Shown piece after piece: positions 16,761 through 25,780 of a DNA stretch of 64,000 nt. Where the stretch lies: contig NZ_QNVT01000002.1 of NCBI RefSeq assembly GCF_003385515.1, positions 372,001 through 436,000 of the forward strand, written 5' to 3'. The notes below the pieces were generated by a model that was not told the origin of the DNA, ran no database searches, and saw only the letters and a list, made by a program, of their open reading frames with translations. The translations under genes and the position numbers were made by a program. Numbering within the stretch: position 1 is the stretch's first letter; each line of letters opens with the position of its first letter. The stretch comes from Chryseobacterium pennae. Lineage in GTDB: Bacteria; Bacteroidota; Bacteroidia; Flavobacteriales; Weeksellaceae.

Positions 16761-17963
16761 ATGGAAATGATCACCGTACAACAGGCAGAAGATATTATAC
16801 TTTCCCAGACGAATAATTTTGGAATTGAATATATTGCCTACAACCAGGCATTAGGAAGAGTCTTGGCTGAAGATCTTACTGCAGACAGGGATTTACCTCC
16901 TTTTAACCGCCCTACCGTAGATGGAATTGCCATCCGCTATACTGCTTATGAAAAAGGAATACGATCCTTCCCTATCATAGCGATACAGTCTGCAGGAGAG
17001 TCTTCTGTGCCTATTGATTCAGAAACTGAATGTATAGAAATCATGACTGGCGCTGCTTTGGATAATTCAGTGGATACTGTAATCCGATATGAGGATATCT
17101 CAACCCATAATGGAGTGGCAAGTCTTAGCATTGAGATTAAAAAAGGACAAAATATCCATCTGAAAGGCAGAGATAAAAAAGAGGGTGAAATATTGGTAAA
17201 AGCCCATCAGATGATCACTCCCGCTATCATTGGAATAGCCTCGTCCATTGGAAAAACCACCATAGCTGTAAAAAAATTACCCAAGATTATCATTATTTCT
17301 ACGGGAGATGAAATGATAAGTCCGGAATCTATCCCTTCTCCTTATCAATTAAGACGCTCCAACGGAATCACCATACAGTCTGTTTTGAAAAAGTATCATA
17401 TTAAAGCAGATACGCTTCATCTCAATGATGATTATGAAGAGATAAAAAAAGAACTTTCCCGTTGTATTAATAAATATGACGTTCTCCTTATGAGTGGCGG
17501 TGTATCTATGGGGAAATTCGACTATTTACCCCAGGCCTGCGAGGAACTTGGGATAAAAAAGCTTTTTCACAAAATAAAACAAAGACCGGGAAAACCATTT
17601 TGGTTTGGTAAAAGTAATACTCAGAAACTTGTTTTTGCATTTCCGGGAAATCCTGTTTCTGTATTCATGTGCTTACATCGGTATTTTATTCCCTGGTTGG
17701 AAAAATCTCTGGAAATATCCGGATGCTTTTCTGGGTTCGCAGTGTTACAAAACGATATCGAAGTTCCCTTTTCCCTGCAATATTTTGTTCAGGTGAAACT
17801 TGGTACGAATCAATTGGGGCAGGTCACTGCTGAGGCGGTGAATACAAATGGTTCAGGGGATTTCTCTCATCTTGCGGACACGAATGCTTTTATGGAACTT
17901 CCTTTGGAGCAGAATAGTTTTAAAAAGGGAGAAGTATATCGAGTATGGAAGTATAATGATTAA
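16761..17963 (+). CDS. moeA: Molybdopterin molybdenumtransferase MoeA
   Basis: MoeA inserts molybdate into adenylylated molybdopterin. The ATG at 16761 is preferred because it follows a clear ribosome site (taggagg, 16748-16754) and gives 400 residues, the normal length; the longer frame overlaps moaA. Motifs are LPPFNRPTVDGIAIR near the start, GDEMISPESIP and LMSGGVSMGKFDYLP in the MPT-binding domain, and AFPGNPVSV. No separate mogA/moaB adenylyltransferase is present in the window. Confidence 0.95.
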   Translation: MEMITVQQAEDIILSQTNNFGIEYIAYNQALGRVLAEDLTADRDLPPFNRPTVDGIAIRYTAYEKGIRSFPIIAIQSAGESSVPIDSETECIEIMTGAALDNSVDTVIRYEDISTHNGVASLSIEIKKGQNIHLKGRDKKEGEILVKAHQMITPAIIGIASSIGKTTIAVKKLPKIIIISTGDEMISPESIPSPYQLRRSNGITIQSVLKKYHIKADTLHLNDDYEEIKKELSRCINKYDVLLMSGGVSMGKFDYLPQACEELGIKKLFHKIKQRPGKPFWFGKSNTQKLVFAFPGNPVSVFMCLHRYFIPWLEKSLEISGCFSGFAVLQNDIEVPFSLQYFVQVKLGTNQLGQVTAEAVNTNGSGDFSHLADTNAFMELPLEQNSFKKGEVYRVWKYND

Positions 17964-17979
17964 AATAATTTGTAAAGAT

Positions 17980-18097
17980 GCCACGAATGCACGAATACAA
18001 TACTGAGAATATTTTGATTATTGAGAATTATTACTAAATTACTCAACAGTACAGTTTAATTAGGAAAGCGCAATAAAAAAATTCGTGCATTCGTGGC
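17980..18097. repeat. Palindromic repeat, family 2 (moeA-moaC gap)
   Basis: Perfect 17-bp inverted ends (gccacgaatgcacgaat 17980-17996 and its complement 18081-18097) frame an 84-bp AT-rich centre. The same ends occur at 19366-19487 and, diverged, at 25659-25771. Half copies are at 20606, 27180 and 30591. Confidence 0.85.
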
Positions 18098-18132
18098 AAA
18101 AAAATTCCCATCAGTGGTTTAAAAAAGAATAT

Positions 18133-18609
18133 ATGTCAGAATTTACCCATCTTAATAAAAACGGAGAACCTGCCATTGTAGATATTGGCGGAAAAAATGT
18201 TACCAAGAGAAAAGCCGTTGCACAAGCCATTATTTCTTTACCCAACAATGTGTTGGAGGCTTTGCAAAAAGATGATTTCCAAACAAAAAAAGGCTCCGTA
18301 TTCCAGATTGCCATTATTGCAGGAATTATGGGGGCTAAAAAAACAAGTGAACTCATACCTCTTTGCCATCCTATCGGACTTGACAACTGTAATTTACAGA
18401 TAGAGCTGAACAATCAAAACGATATCGTCATCCAATGTACAGCCAGTATAGAGGCTAAGACTGGAGTGGAAATGGAAGCATTGACCGGAGCATCTGTTGC
18501 AGCCCTTACTATTTATGATATGTGCAAAGCATTGAGCCATGATATTGTCATCAAAGAAATTAAATTAATTGAAAAAACAGGTGGAAAAAATGACTTCAGA
18601 AGAGCATAA
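18133..18609 (+). CDS. moaC: Cyclic pyranopterin monophosphate synthase MoaC
   Basis: MoaC converts 3',8-cyclo-GTP to cyclic pyranopterin monophosphate. The ATG at 18133 (MSEFTHLNKNGEPAIVDIGG) gives 158 residues, the family length. The longer frame from 18085 would start inside the palindromic repeat. Conserved motifs are KRKAVAQA, GIMGAKKTSELIPLCHPI and TGVEMEALTGASVAALTIYD, the last with active-site residues. The mobA start overlaps its end by 20 bp. Confidence 0.95.
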   Translation: MSEFTHLNKNGEPAIVDIGGKNVTKRKAVAQAIISLPNNVLEALQKDDFQTKKGSVFQIAIIAGIMGAKKTSELIPLCHPIGLDNCNLQIELNNQNDIVIQCTASIEAKTGVEMEALTGASVAALTIYDMCKALSHDIVIKEIKLIEKTGGKNDFRRA

Positions 18610-19195
18610 TACAAATCCAAAAATCAACGGCCTTGTTCTCGCTGGTGGAAAAAGTGCCAGAATGGGAACAGCTAAGGATCTCCTTCAATGGCATGGAAAG
18701 GAACAGCGTTATTTTGCAGCTGATCTTCTGGCCCCTTTTTGTGATGAAGTTTTCATTTCCTGCCGGCAGGATCAGTTGGAAAATTTCAACCCTCATTATA
18801 AAGCTCTTACTGATACTTTCCTGAATATGGGACCTTTTGGCGGAATTCTTTCAGCATTACGGGCTCAGAGAGATAAAGCATGGTTGGTTGTGGCCTGTGA
18901 TCTGCCTTTATTAGATCCAAAATCTCTGGAATTTTTAATACAGTCGAGAAATCCTGAAAAAGCAGCTACTACTTATGAAAGTCCTTTTGATGGATTACCT
19001 GAACCCTTAATTACGATTTGGGAGCCTAAAAGCTATCCTTTGTTACTTAATTTTCTGGGAATGGGAAATACCTGTCCGCGAAAGGTTTTAATCAATAGTG
19101 ACACGCTTATTTTAAAACCGGGTAATCCGGATGCTTTAATGAATGTGAATACGCCTGAGGATGCTGAAAAGGCGCAACGAATCCTGAAAAATTAA
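18590..19195 (+). CDS. mobA: Molybdenum cofactor guanylyltransferase MobA-like
   Basis: This 201-residue protein starts at ATG 18590, just after the ribosome-site-like aggtggaaa inside moaC; the TTG at 18569 is less likely. The nucleotide-binding signature LVLAGGKSARMGTAKDLLQ is clear, with VVACDLPLLDP as the second motif. MobA attaches GMP to Moco to make the MGD form used by DMSO-reductase-family enzymes such as the FdhF/YdeP protein encoded nearby. It is translationally coupled to moaC. Confidence 0.88.
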   Translation: MTSEEHNTNPKINGLVLAGGKSARMGTAKDLLQWHGKEQRYFAADLLAPFCDEVFISCRQDQLENFNPHYKALTDTFLNMGPFGGILSALRAQRDKAWLVVACDLPLLDPKSLEFLIQSRNPEKAATTYESPFDGLPEPLITIWEPKSYPLLLNFLGMGNTCPRKVLINSDTLILKPGNPDALMNVNTPEDAEKAQRILKN

Positions 19196-19211
19196 TTTTA
19201 TTGGAAACTTT

Positions 19212-19290
19212 TTTGGAAACGCGAAGGCGCAAATTGATTGTCTGCTTATACTTTTAAGGCGCAAGGATTTTATCTGCGATAAAATTGAAT
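19212..19290 (+). repeat. Family 1 repeat, partial copy
   Basis: The segment starts ttttggaaacgcgaaggcgc and contains the shared core gcgcaaggattttatctgcg followed by ataaaattgaatg. It is followed by a gcagattacgc phrase and then the family 2 palindrome at 19366. The same order is seen at 30459-30607. Confidence 0.75.
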
Positions 19291-19365
19291 GCTGTAAGTA
19301 GCTTGTGGATATAATTTATATCTCGCAGATTACGCTAATTAAGTAGATGTTTGTGAAAAATATAC

Positions 19366-19487
19366 GCCACGAATGCACGAATAAGATTCTCAGATGTAAT
19401 AATTAGAATCTATAATTAAGGATTCTTAGAAATAAGTTAAAAGGAATAAACTGAATAGTAAACATTAAAAATTCGTGCATTCGTGGC
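19366..19487. repeat. Palindromic repeat, family 2 (mobA-moeB gap)
   Basis: Perfect 17-bp inverted ends (19366-19382 and 19471-19487) are identical to those at 17980-18097. The 88-bp centre differs. It lies 22 bp before the moeB start. Confidence 0.85.
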
Positions 19488-19508
19488 TAAAAGAAAAAAA
19501 AACAGATT

Positions 19509-20549
19509 ATGAGTACATCATTTGAAAGATATCAGTGTCAGATAGCTTTACCAGGGTTTGGTATTGAATCTCAGGAACTGCTGAAAAATGCAAGAGTTCT
19601 TATTGTAGGAATGGGAGGCCTGGGATGTCCTTCTGCCCAATATCTGGCTTCTTCCGGCATAGGGACCATTGGTATTGCGGATGATGATCTTGTTTCTTTA
19701 AGCAACCTCCATCGCCAAATTTTATATACGCCTGAGGATGTAGGAGCTTACAAAGTAGATGTTGCAGCCAAAAGATTACAGCAGCAAAACCCTTCTGTTT
19801 CCATTATTCCTTATCGATTGCGAATTACTTCTTCCAATGTGATGGAGCTGATTTCGGAGTTTGACCTCATCATTGAAGGAACCGATAATTTTGAAACCAA
19901 ATGTTTATTGAATGATGCCTGTGTTTTAGCTGGAAAACCTTTAGTATATGGAGCTATTTACCAACATGAGGGTCAGGTAAGCATCTGGAATGTTTTACAA
20001 AAGGACGGTACCTATTCTCCCAATTACCGGGATGTTTTTCCTAATGCAGAAGAGTCTCAGGTTCCTAACTGCAGAGAAGGCGGTGTCATTCCTCCCTTAG
20101 CCGGAATGGTAGGCTGTATGCAAGCTAATGAAGCCATAAAATACCTCATCCGGTCTGAAGAAACCTTAGTGGGAAAACTATGGATGATGAATGTGATGAA
20201 TGGCAGAACGCAAATCATTAAGTTAAGGAAGACTTCTCCTCAGATTACAGGTCTGGTTCAGACTGTGCAGCTCATAAGTTGTGAAGAATTTATGCAGAAT
20301 CAGAAAAACTTTGAAATTATAGATGTACGAACAAAGGAAGAACATCAAAAATTCAATATTGGCGGAAAAAACATTCCGTTGGATGAATTGGATGAACATT
20401 TCTCCTTTATTTCTTCAATTTCAAATCCTATTGTTATTTATTGCCAGTCTGGTAAACGAAGTATGGAAGCTGTGAGGAAAATTAAAAAAGAATTTCCTGA
20501 AAAGGAGGTGTTTTCTTTGAAAAACGGTATTAATGAAATACCACGCTAG
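19509..20549 (+). CDS. moeB: MoeB/ThiF-type adenylyltransferase fused to rhodanese
   Basis: This 346-residue protein has an E1-like domain at ~1-250. The nucleotide-binding loop is VGMGGLGCPSAQYLASSGIG, the Arg finger motif is SNLHRQILY and the Mg-binding region is EGTDNF. A C-terminal rhodanese domain (~265-345) has the active Cys in VIYCQSGKRSMEAV. MoeB adenylates the MoaD C-terminus and the rhodanese can pass sulfur on. moaD lies in the opposing operon at 27217-27459. ThiS activation is the alternative role. Confidence 0.92.
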   Translation: MSTSFERYQCQIALPGFGIESQELLKNARVLIVGMGGLGCPSAQYLASSGIGTIGIADDDLVSLSNLHRQILYTPEDVGAYKVDVAAKRLQQQNPSVSIIPYRLRITSSNVMELISEFDLIIEGTDNFETKCLLNDACVLAGKPLVYGAIYQHEGQVSIWNVLQKDGTYSPNYRDVFPNAEESQVPNCREGGVIPPLAGMVGCMQANEAIKYLIRSEETLVGKLWMMNVMNGRTQIIKLRKTSPQITGLVQTVQLISCEEFMQNQKNFEIIDVRTKEEHQKFNIGGKNIPLDELDEHFSFISSISNPIVIYCQSGKRSMEAVRKIKKEFPEKEVFSLKNGINEIPR

Positions 20550-20605
20550 TTTCTTAATTGCAAATAGAAGGTTCAATAAAGCCAAAAGGGACAAAAGGTT
20601 TATTA

Positions 20606-20780
20606 GCCACAAATGCACGAATAATTTTTAGTTGAATAAGATCTTTTTTTACATACATGAAAATCAACACAGTGCTTTGTCATTCCGTAAGAAACTCAAC
20701 TTTGTTTTTAGACTATTATAGTATAGATTCCTACGGAATAAGCTAAAAACTAATAATTTCCAGTAAGTAAGATTGCTTCA
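20606..20780. repeat. Cluster of repeat fragments
   Basis: A half copy of family 2 (gccacaaatgcacgaat, 20606-20622) is followed by an inverted pair attccgta/tacggaat (20682-20689, 20732-20739). The phrase attgcttcactttgctcgc comes next. No gene is seen between 20550 and 20809. Confidence 0.55.
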
Positions 20781-20809
20781 CTTTGCTCGCAATGACATAA
20801 AGTATCTAT

Positions 20810-21355
20810 TTAATCAAATAAACTTGCATCTGAATAGAAGACTTTGCCATTACTTATTCTTGCAGGGGCAGTATAAGGATGTTTTTCAGCTTTTCCAATA
20901 TTCATAATATGTTCCACATCCCAACCTTTTGCTTTGAGATCATCTGAGATCATAGATCTGTGACAACTCCACCATACGGCTTCTGAGCACATAAAAACAG
21001 TTGTTTTTGTCCTTGCTATGGTTTCCAGTTTTCCAATCGCTTTGGTAAACTCTTCAGTCTGCATATAATCAGCATATCCACGGAAAGATTCGTTTCTCCA
21101 ACGGCTATTGACTGAATCAGGCTGAACTTTTCTCCGGCCTCCCAATGCTTCAAAATGAATATATTCAATATTATTTTCCGGTAATACTTTCTCAAGATTT
21201 TCTTTGCTGAACCACGGATATCTCTTTGACCCTGCAAATCTCCGTACATCAGCAAGAACTTCAATATTAAATGACTTCAACATTTTTAAAAATCCCTCCA
21301 AAGGGCGAGTAGAGTGTCCGATGGTATAAATAGCCAGTTTTCCCAAAGATTCCAT
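20810..21355 (-). CDS. DUF488 family protein
   Basis: This 181-residue protein shows DUF488 signatures: YTIGHSTRPLEGFLKML, LADVRRFAGSKRYPWF and FMCSEAVWWSCHRSMISDDL. The conserved Cys and His-Arg suggest a catalytic pocket, but the biochemical role is not established. The ATG at 21355 is preferred over the TTG at 21373, which abuts the stop of the upstream gene. It is the last gene of the leftward molybdoenzyme operon. Confidence 0.85.
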   Translation of the reverse strand: MESLGKLAIYTIGHSTRPLEGFLKMLKSFNIEVLADVRRFAGSKRYPWFSKENLEKVLPENNIEYIHFEALGGRRKVQPDSVNSRWRNESFRGYADYMQTEEFTKAIGKLETIARTKTTVFMCSEAVWWSCHRSMISDDLKAKGWDVEHIMNIGKAEKHPYTAPARISNGKVFYSDASLFD

Positions 21356-21374
21356 AAGTTTACAATCTGCCAAA

Positions 21375-22292
21375 TCAGTCTATGATCGTTTGTTTCTCTT
21401 TCCTGGAAGTGGTAATCTCCTCTCCTGCCATTTCATGAATCGTTTCCTCAATCATTACAGACATACTGTTCAGAGCAAGATCATTAGCTTCCGTACCAAA
21501 TGGTTCTTCAATTTCATCTGCAATGGCTTCAAATGCTACAAATGTATAAGCAACAAACACAACAATAAGTGGTGTAAACCATCTCAATGAATCAACCAGT
21601 CCGAAGGGTAAAAGAAAACAGTAAATATATACGGTACGGTGCAATAAAACACGGTAACTGTAAGGAAGCGGAGTGGAAACAATTCTTTCGCACCCGCCTA
21701 CAATATCAGAAAGTTTATCAAAATTTTCATCAAAACGGGCTTGCTGAATCGTATCTATACTTCCTTCTTCTTTTGCCTGCTGAACCCATTCCGCCAATAA
21801 TCTCATAATGACAGCAGGTTTATACTTTGCCACAGAAACTATTTTTAGCTGATCTTCATTCAATCTGTCTTTTAAATCTTCATGAGCATCGGTTCCTCTC
21901 AACTGATGTTTCAATGCAAAAACAAAAGCGCCTAACAGCTTGATAAATTCCGAGGCAGAAACTTTGCTTTCTTTTGTATTTTTTAAAGTTAAAGCCTGTC
22001 TGGTTAATGAACGGGCTGTATTCAATAAAGCACCCCATAATTTACGCCCTTCCCAGAATCTGTCATAGCTGGCATTATTCTTAAACCCTAAAAATAAAGC
22101 CAATACAAAACCAAATAACGTTAATGGTGCCGGATTAAGCGGTATTTTAAAGGAAAAGATAACCCCACGCAGATACACTACACCCAACGATAAAATAAAA
22201 AGCAAAAAAAGCCGTGGCAACAGTCCTGGTAATACTGAACCATGCCATACAAAAAGCATTTTAAACCAATGTTCCTTCTTCCTTATAATCAT
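21375..22292 (-). CDS. Bestrophin-like anion channel (UPF0187/YneE)
   Basis: This 305-residue membrane protein has hydrophobic segments at ~20-40, 48-66, 215-235 and 243-262. The bestrophin-type phrases are NNASYDRFWEGRKLWGALLNTARS and the acidic EEIEEPFGTEANDLAL near the C-terminus. Bacterial homologues form pentameric ion channels. It sits 31 bp after the molybdopterin-domain protein gene and about 20 bp before DUF488, within the same apparent operon. A link to the oxidoreductase is positional only. Confidence 0.87.
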   Translation of the reverse strand: MIIRKKEHWFKMLFVWHGSVLPGLLPRLFLLFILSLGVVYLRGVIFSFKIPLNPAPLTLFGFVLALFLGFKNNASYDRFWEGRKLWGALLNTARSLTRQALTLKNTKESKVSASEFIKLLGAFVFALKHQLRGTDAHEDLKDRLNEDQLKIVSVAKYKPAVIMRLLAEWVQQAKEEGSIDTIQQARFDENFDKLSDIVGGCERIVSTPLPYSYRVLLHRTVYIYCFLLPFGLVDSLRWFTPLIVVFVAYTFVAFEAIADEIEEPFGTEANDLALNSMSVMIEETIHEMAGEEITTSRKEKQTIID

Positions 22293-22323
22293 ACTGTTTC
22301 TTGTAAAGCTTTTATCTTAAAAT

Positions 22324-22809
22324 TTATTTCTTAATCTGACCTATCACTAAAGACTGTAGCTGATAAGAGCTGCGTGCAGGTTTTTTTTCACCTTCTGCAA
22401 CAATGCGAAACGGACCTTTTGATTCAGCCAAAGGTTTTCCGTCAATGGTGTCTGCAACAATCACGTTTTTATCTGCAATGGAAGCATCCAGCTCAGCTAA
22501 TGAAAATAAAACCTGATAGCCATCTGCACATTTTGCCAATACATATTTTGATATATTTTCGCCATGAAGTTCCTTTCCTGAAGGAGCTCCCGCTTTTGCG
22601 AGAATATCCTGAACAGCAACTCCCGAATATATGTGAACGCTTCCGTCCTTGTCCTTAAGTAAAGCTTCTTTTCTTGGCATCTTTGATAAATCCGCAAGAC
22701 TCAATTCTAAAGGTGCAGGAATTTCCCCACTCACTTTAAGTTTGAATCCGGATTGACAGAATGCCCAGCCAGAAAGTAACAACAGCGCTACAGGCAGTAT
22801 TTTTTTCAT
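22324..22809 (-). CDS. Secreted molybdopterin-binding-domain protein (short)
   Basis: This 161-residue protein has a signal peptide (MKKILPVALLLLSGWAFCQ). The single domain resembles the oxidoreductase molybdopterin-binding (sulfite-oxidase-like) fold: LKVSGEIPAPLELSLADLSKMP, YSGVAVQDILAKAG, and KGPFRIVAEGEKKPARS near the end. It is much shorter than sulfite oxidase. One Cys (LAKCADGYQVLFSLAEL) lies in a conserved-looking loop, not the usual ligand context, so it may not hold cofactor. It follows the large oxidoreductase gene by 18 bp. Confidence 0.75.
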   Translation of the reverse strand: MKKILPVALLLLSGWAFCQSGFKLKVSGEIPAPLELSLADLSKMPRKEALLKDKDGSVHIYSGVAVQDILAKAGAPSGKELHGENISKYVLAKCADGYQVLFSLAELDASIADKNVIVADTIDGKPLAESKGPFRIVAEGEKKPARSSYQLQSLVIGQIKK

Positions 22810-22827
22810 ACAACAATATAAGAATAA

Positions 22828-25221
22828 TTATGGTCTTTGGATGGCTCCCTGATATAGCATTTCATCTACTTTTTTATACACTTCAGGATCATGTTTTTTA
22901 ATCTTGATTTTCACATACTTGGATGCAGGCATATTACTTTCCTTCACCACATTATTGACAGAGACCAACACATTGGTTTCCGGGAAATAAGTGACCGTAT
23001 TCTTTTCAGGAATCTGATAGGATACAATAATGAATAAAGGAGCTACCCTTTCTATCCCATCATCATAGTTGAAAAGATCTACTTTATCTCCTGCTTTAAA
23101 TCCTGCTTTATCAATATCTTTTTGATTCATGAAGATCACACGGCGTTCATTTTTAATTCCCCGATAACGGTCATCTAATCCATAAATAGTCGTGTTAAAT
23201 TGGTCATGAGTCCGGGTTGTAGCCATCATATATTCATCAGAAGCCAGCGTATTATCCGGTACTTCTGTTAATGTAAATGGAGCACGTCCGCCAAGTTCCT
23301 TTGAAAAGCTTTGTTCGTCTCTTGCCGCATTGGGAAGATAAAATCCTCCTTTTTGTCTGACACGGACGTTATAATCTGTAAAACCGGGAATACATTGTTC
23401 AATATCATCTCTTACTGCATCGTAACTGTCATGATAACGCTGCCAATTTACTACGGAACGGCTTCCTAATGTAGCCATTGCCATGCGGCATACGATCTGA
23501 GTTTCATTGATGAGGTTATCTGATATAGCATCCAGCATTCCTTTTGAACTCTGAACAACGCCCATAGAGTTTTCTGTCGTAATAATCTGGACTTCACCAT
23601 TGACAATATCTTTATCACTTCTCCCATAAGTAGGAAGAATTAAAGCTTCTTTACCATGAACAAGATGTCCTCTGTTCAGCTTGGTGGAAACACATACCAA
23701 CAGGTTAAGTTTTCTCAAAGCATTGGCCGTATATGTGGTATCCGGAGTGGCAGAAAGAAAATTTCCACCCATACAGAACATCATCTTTATTTTTTCTTCG
23801 TGAATGGCTTTTATGGCCCGTACTACATCATATCCATGTTTACGGGGAACTTTGAAACCATAGAAATTCTCCAGACGGTCAAGCTGTTCTTCCGTAGGTT
23901 TTTCATCAATCATCATCGTTCTGTTTCCCTGAACATTACTGTGACCACGAACCGGACAAACACCAGCTCCGGGTTTACCGATACTTCCTTTCAGCAAAAG
24001 AATATTCAGTATTTCGCGGATCATATCTACTCCGTTAGGCTGCTGAGTGAGCCCCATTCCCCAACTGACGATAATTTTCTTTTTGAAAGCCATCATTTCT
24101 GCGGCCTGACGGATAGCATCCTTCGGTACTCCTGAAAGTTCAGCCAATTCATCCAGTTTATACTGATCAAACTGCTTCATGAAGTCCTCGTACCCTACTG
24201 TTTTATTTTTAATGAAGTCTTCATCAAAAACCTGACCCGGGTTTTGTTTCTCAAATTCGATTAAAAGAAGTTCCAATGCTTTCAATAAGGCCATATCTCC
24301 ATTGATCTTTACAGGCAAATAAAGGTCTGCCAACTGTACCCCGCCAACAAGAACTTCCCTGACACTCTGAGGGTTAATAAACCCCATCAGACCTGCTTCC
24401 GGTAATGGATTGACCGCTATAATTTTAGCTCCATTTTTCTTTCCTTTTGCCAGCGCACTCATCATTCTTGGGGCATTGGTTCCCGGATTTTGGCCAATGA
24501 TCACAATGACTTCAGCATCGTAAAAATCTTCCAATGTTACGGTTCCTTTCCCAATTCCAATGGTTGGACGGAGTGCAGAACCTGAAGTTTCGTGACACAT
24601 ATTGGAACAGTCGGGCATATTATTCGTTCCAAACTCCTTTGCAAATAACTGATAAACAAAGGATGCTTCATTACTTGTTCTGCCGGAAGTATAAAAAGCA
24701 GCTTCATGCGGAGATTCCAGCGCATTGAAATGTTCTGCTATTTTTTTAAAGGCATGATCCCAACTGATAGGTTCATAATGAGTTGCTCCGGGAGCCAGAT
24801 ACATAGGATCGGTAAGTCTGCCCATTTTCCCGATCTGATAATCATCTAATTTTGCCAGATCGTACACAGAGTTCTGTTTGAAAAACTCAGGGGTCACTTT
24901 TTTAGTGGTAGCCTCTTCTGCCAGGGCTTTTGCTCCATTTTCGCAATATTCTCCCAGAACGGAACGCTCATCATCAGGGTCCGGCCAGGCACAGCTTGGA
25001 CAGTCAAAGCCTCCCATCTGATTCATTTTGAACAGCGCTCTCATTCCACGGATAGGTGCTTTTTCTTCAAATAAATCACTAAAAGCAGCCATCACAGCAG
25101 GAACTCCTGCGGCGGCTTTTTCCACATGGGTCAACTTAAGGTCAAGTAAAGTGAATGGATTCTCGGCATTGGGTTCTCTACCGATTTCTTCTTCTACTTT
25201 CTTTTTATTATTTTCTTCCAT
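22828..25221 (-). CDS. FdhF/YdeP-family molybdopterin oxidoreductase
   Basis: This 797-residue protein belongs to the bis-MGD DMSO-reductase superfamily. An N-terminal CxxC (C74, C77) and C93 lie where an Fe-S cluster sits in relatives. The region GTNNMPDCSNMCHETS puts C209-H210 at the place of the selenocysteine-His pair of E. coli FdhF. MPT-binding stretches are IVSWGMGLTQQPNGVDMI and GAGVCPVRGHSNVQGNRTM; the C-terminal domain starts near MMATTRTHDQFNTT. The reaction is uncertain: formate oxidation is suggested by nearby fdhD, but YdeP relatives are linked to acid resistance. Confidence 0.88.
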   Translation of the reverse strand: MEENNKKKVEEEIGREPNAENPFTLLDLKLTHVEKAAAGVPAVMAAFSDLFEEKAPIRGMRALFKMNQMGGFDCPSCAWPDPDDERSVLGEYCENGAKALAEEATTKKVTPEFFKQNSVYDLAKLDDYQIGKMGRLTDPMYLAPGATHYEPISWDHAFKKIAEHFNALESPHEAAFYTSGRTSNEASFVYQLFAKEFGTNNMPDCSNMCHETSGSALRPTIGIGKGTVTLEDFYDAEVIVIIGQNPGTNAPRMMSALAKGKKNGAKIIAVNPLPEAGLMGFINPQSVREVLVGGVQLADLYLPVKINGDMALLKALELLLIEFEKQNPGQVFDEDFIKNKTVGYEDFMKQFDQYKLDELAELSGVPKDAIRQAAEMMAFKKKIIVSWGMGLTQQPNGVDMIREILNILLLKGSIGKPGAGVCPVRGHSNVQGNRTMMIDEKPTEEQLDRLENFYGFKVPRKHGYDVVRAIKAIHEEKIKMMFCMGGNFLSATPDTTYTANALRKLNLLVCVSTKLNRGHLVHGKEALILPTYGRSDKDIVNGEVQIITTENSMGVVQSSKGMLDAISDNLINETQIVCRMAMATLGSRSVVNWQRYHDSYDAVRDDIEQCIPGFTDYNVRVRQKGGFYLPNAARDEQSFSKELGGRAPFTLTEVPDNTLASDEYMMATTRTHDQFNTTIYGLDDRYRGIKNERRVIFMNQKDIDKAGFKAGDKVDLFNYDDGIERVAPLFIIVSYQIPEKNTVTYFPETNVLVSVNNVVKESNMPASKYVKIKIKKHDPEVYKKVDEMLYQGAIQRP

Positions 25222-25243
25222 ACCCTTTTATTTTGTAAAGTGA

Positions 25244-25594
25244 TTAACATTTAAGACTGGGATTCGGGTAATTATCGCTTTGATCTTCCATCGTATTGTC
25301 TATGCAGACAAAGTCTTTTTCTACCAAAAGTTTTACCAGGCCAGCCTGCCCGTCAAATCCTACAATATCTGTAGATATCCATTCTTCAACCATAGCTTCC
25401 GGCATTTTCATGACAATTTTATTTTCAATAAATGCTGCTGATAATGTAGTATCATTTGTTTTCTCTATGGTATAGATGAAGGTTCTGTCTACAAATTCTG
25501 TAAAGCTTGAAACCATTCCGTTTCTTCCCAGTTCTGAGACTTCGGATTGGGTTAAACGGAATCTGATGGAGTTGTCTTTTATTCTTATTTTCAT
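25244..25594 (-). CDS. Small conserved protein of the oxidoreductase operon
   Basis: This 116-residue soluble protein is beta-rich (MKIRIKDNSIRFRLTQSEVS, FIYTIEKTNDTTL). It has a Cys in FVCIDN and a terminal Cys. I believe similar proteins commonly sit beside FdhF/YdeP genes (DUF7009-like), but this is recollection, not proof. The gap to the oxidoreductase gene is 22 bp, so co-expression is very likely. A maturation or assembly role is conceivable. Confidence 0.65.
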   Translation of the reverse strand: MKIRIKDNSIRFRLTQSEVSELGRNGMVSSFTEFVDRTFIYTIEKTNDTTLSAAFIENKIVMKMPEAMVEEWISTDIVGFDGQAGLVKLLVEKDFVCIDNTMEDQSDNYPNPSLKC

Positions 25595-25658
25595 TTGTTT
25601 ATTTCTGTTTTTACCACGGATTCATAGATCATGGATTACTAAATCTCTTATTTTTTTC

Positions 25659-25771
25659 GCCACGAATCCACGAATGGTTTTTGTGCTCATAACTACTTAT
25701 CTATATTTATTTTACACCTTTTAGGATACTTCATTATTATTATCCATTAATCTTATTCGTTCATTCGTGGC
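25659..25771. repeat. Palindromic repeat, family 2 (diverged copy)
   Basis: Inverted ends gccacgaatccacgaat (25659-25675) and attcgttcattcgtggc (25755-25771) match at 15 of 17 positions. It fills the gap between fdhD and the small conserved gene and so interrupts the leftward operon. Confidence 0.75.
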
Positions 25772-25780
25772 ATTTATAAT